From positions 1 through 33,452 of the forward strand of contig CALAQT010000591.1 in the NCBI GenBank assembly GCA_937888775.1: DNA of 33,452 nucleotides, given 5' to 3'. Below, in pieces: positions 32,307 through 33,452 of this stretch (position 1 is the stretch's first letter; every line of letters starts with the position of its first letter). Both the position numbers and the translations under genes were made by a program. This DNA is from an uncultured Actinomycetes bacterium. Its GTDB lineage: Bacteria; Actinomycetota; Thermoleophilia; Solirubrobacterales; Solirubrobacteraceae. Below the pieces are notes generated by a model. The model was not told where the DNA came from, ran no database searches, and saw only the letters and a program-made list of their open reading frames with translations.

Positions 32307-33452
32307 GTGAGTGCGAGGGATGAACGTGTTCACGGGAGGACGGAGGCCCATCAGCCATCTTTAGAACTGGGGCTTGACGCTCTGCCGGCCGGCTCGGCCA
32401 CGGGCCCAGTGTGGCGATCCCAGCCCGGGAACCCGGATCTGATCGCCACAGACGAGCTGTTGGGCGGCCTCCTGCCCGCCCAGCGCGACGCGGTCATCCA
32501 TCGGGGCGGCCCGCTGCTGGTGATCGGCGAGCCCGGGAGCGGCAAGACGCGGGTGATCCAGGCCCGCTTTCGCTGGCTGGTGGCCCAGGGCTGTGAGCCT
32601 GAGCGCGTTGCCGTGCTGGTTCCGTCGACCGCGCGGGCGATCGCGCTGCGTGAAGTTCTGGAGCCGGCACTGGATCGCGGCTATGAGCGCCTGTACGTGC
32701 TGACTCCGATGGACCTGGCGGCGCTGATCCTGCGCGGCGCTGGTGGCTATCCGGACTCGCTGGACGCGGTACTGGGCGCAGGTGACCGGCTGGCGATGCT
32801 GGTGGAGCGGATCGACGAGCTGTCCCTGCGCCACCACGACTTCGGTGGGCGCGTCAATGTCCTGCTCGCGGGCTTTGTAGCGCGCATCGACCGGCTCAAA
32901 GCGGAGCTGATCGGACCCGAGGAGTACCTGCACTGGGCCGCCTCGCTTGACCTCGCCGACCGACCCGAGGCCGAGCTCGAGCGCGAGTTCGCCGAGATCT
33001 ACGCCGCCCACGAGCGAATCCTCGCCGAGGTCGGCGGTTCGGACTCCGGCAACCTCGTGCGCCAGGCGCTGGCGGTCGTGCAGCAGCGCCCCGAGTCGGT
33101 GCGTCCCTTTGATCAGGTGCTGATCGACGATGCCCAGGAGCTTGACCTGGCACCGGCCCGGCTTGCCCGCCAGGTGGCCGGCTCGGGGCTGACGGTCGCG
33201 GGGGATCCGCTGGCGACCCTGCGCCGTTTCCGCGCTGCCGGTCACGGTCGGATGCACAGTTTTGAGGCGCCCGGCACCCGGATCGTCACCTTGACGCGCA
33301 GCCTGCGCTGTCCCAAGTGGGTGCTTGAAGCGGCCTGCGCGATCCTGGAACGCCCGGCCCGCGAGGGCGGTCCCGGCGGCGGTCCCGGCGACGGTCCCGA
33401 GGGCGGTCCCGAGGGCGGTCCCGGCGGCGGTCCCGGCGACGGTCCCGAGGGC
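32307..33452 (+). CDS. UvrD/AdnAB-like superfamily-1 helicase, N-terminal part (runs off the window)
   Basis: The frame is open to the window end (382 codons). It begins, after a variable ~50-residue leader, with LLPAQRDAVIHRGGPLLVIGEPGSGKTRVIQARFRWLV; Walker A is G74-T81. Walker B-like LIDDAQELD lies near 272-280 and motif III-like AGDPLATLRRF follows, then LTRSLRCP. Two canonical helicase positions differ: DDAQ in place of DE-x-Q, and GDPLAT in place of GDP-x-Q. This resembles the weaker helicase subunits of AddAB/AdnAB-type nucleases more than UvrD itself. The end enters Gly/Pro-rich tandem repeats. GTG 32307 is my best start; GTG 32409 is an alternative. Confidence 0.8.
   Translation, partial: MSARDERVHGRTEAHQPSLELGLDALPAGSATGPVWRSQPGNPDLIATDELLGGLLPAQRDAVIHRGGPLLVIGEPGSGKTRVIQARFRWLVAQGCEPERVAVLVPSTARAIALREVLEPALDRGYERLYVLTPMDLAALILRGAGGYPDSLDAVLGAGDRLAMLVERIDELSLRHHDFGGRVNVLLAGFVARIDRLKAELIGPEEYLHWAASLDLADRPEAELEREFAEIYAAHERILAEVGGSDSGNLVRQALAVVQQRPESVRPFDQVLIDDAQELDLAPARLARQVAGSGLTVAGDPLATLRRFRAAGHGRMHSFEAPGTRIVTLTRSLRCPKWVLEAACAILERPAREGGPGGGPGDGPEGGPEGGPGGGPGDGPEG
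33363..33452 (+). repeat. 12-bp tandem repeat inside the helicase gene at the window edge
   Basis: Seven complete 12-bp units plus half a unit encode the tetrapeptides EGGP, GGGP and GDGP in the order A-B-C-A-A-B-C-A. The reading frame stays open. The repeat interrupts the protein soon after the LTRSLRCP motif, where helicases normally continue with folded domain sequence. The window ends inside it. Confidence 0.95.

Noticed and set aside
32321..32332. TGAAC-GT-GTTCA dyad as a further LexA box near the helicase start
   Set aside because: The spacer between GAAC and GTTC is 2 nt, not the 4 nt needed for a LexA site, and it lies within the coding frame.
1..33452. tRNA, rRNA, insertion sequence, phage or attachment-site signals
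   Set aside because: I saw no cloverleaf, rRNA motif, transposase or integrase sequence on either strand. By eye a single tRNA could be missed; a tRNAscan run would settle it.

Overview
The window is about 33 kb of high-GC DNA. Gene density is high, GTG and TTG starts are common, genes often overlap by a few bases, and there is an F420-type enzyme, a DUF2342-type zincin and a complete GlgE pathway. This suggests an actinobacterium, and I lean towards the Thermoleophilia/Solirubrobacterales. That placement is inferred from style and gene content; there is no rRNA here to confirm it.

Layout. 1-1333: a decayed family-2 glycosyltransferase with a TPR tail, broken by one in-frame TGA. 1377-16708 (minus strand): a tightly packed nine-gene operon read glgE - treS - mak - glgB - treZ - glgX - treY - SDR oxidoreductase - GT4 glycosyltransferase. 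Six of its eight junctions overlap. 16754-20994: malQ (divergent from glgE), an SGNH hydrolase on the minus strand, and glgP. 21114-23652: a membrane anti-sigma-like protein lying tail-to-tail with an ECF sigma factor that follows a citrate synthase. 23760-26135: an amidase and a convergent NAD(P)-binding epimerase-like protein. 26235-28423: a 7Fe ferredoxin, the Fe-S carrier ATPase Mrp, and a VOC protein. 28503-30224: an LLM flavin oxidoreductase and a very basic histone-like protein with eleven-residue repeats. 30378-32284: a zincin-type metalloprotease coupled to an inositol-phosphatase-family protein. 32307-end: the start of a UvrD/AdnAB-like helicase, cut by the window edge inside a 12-bp tandem repeat.

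How it works together. The large operon encodes a closed loop of storage-glucan metabolism. GlgX debranches glucan, TreY and TreZ release trehalose from chain ends, TreS converts trehalose to maltose, Mak phosphorylates it with ATP, GlgE polymerises maltose-1-phosphate, and GlgB branches the product. MalQ and GlgP, encoded next door, process linear dextrins to glucose-1-phosphate. No glgC, otsA or otsB is visible. The terminal GT4 could be the ADP-glucose-using GlgM/GlgA-type enzyme. An SDR of unknown role is translationally embedded in the operon.

Most notable. (1) Two direct-repeated LexA/SOS-box-like operators stand upstream of the histone-like, hendecad-repeat protein, which points to a damage-inducible nucleoid protein. 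(2) Several first-in-operon genes without a Shine-Dalgarno carry a -10-like hexamer 6-9 nt before the start codon, suggesting widespread leaderless transcription. (3) The SDR sits inside the trehalose/GlgE operon. (4) MalQ lacks about 88 residues before its nucleophile. (5) Convergent gene ends carry short tandem repeats and hairpins.
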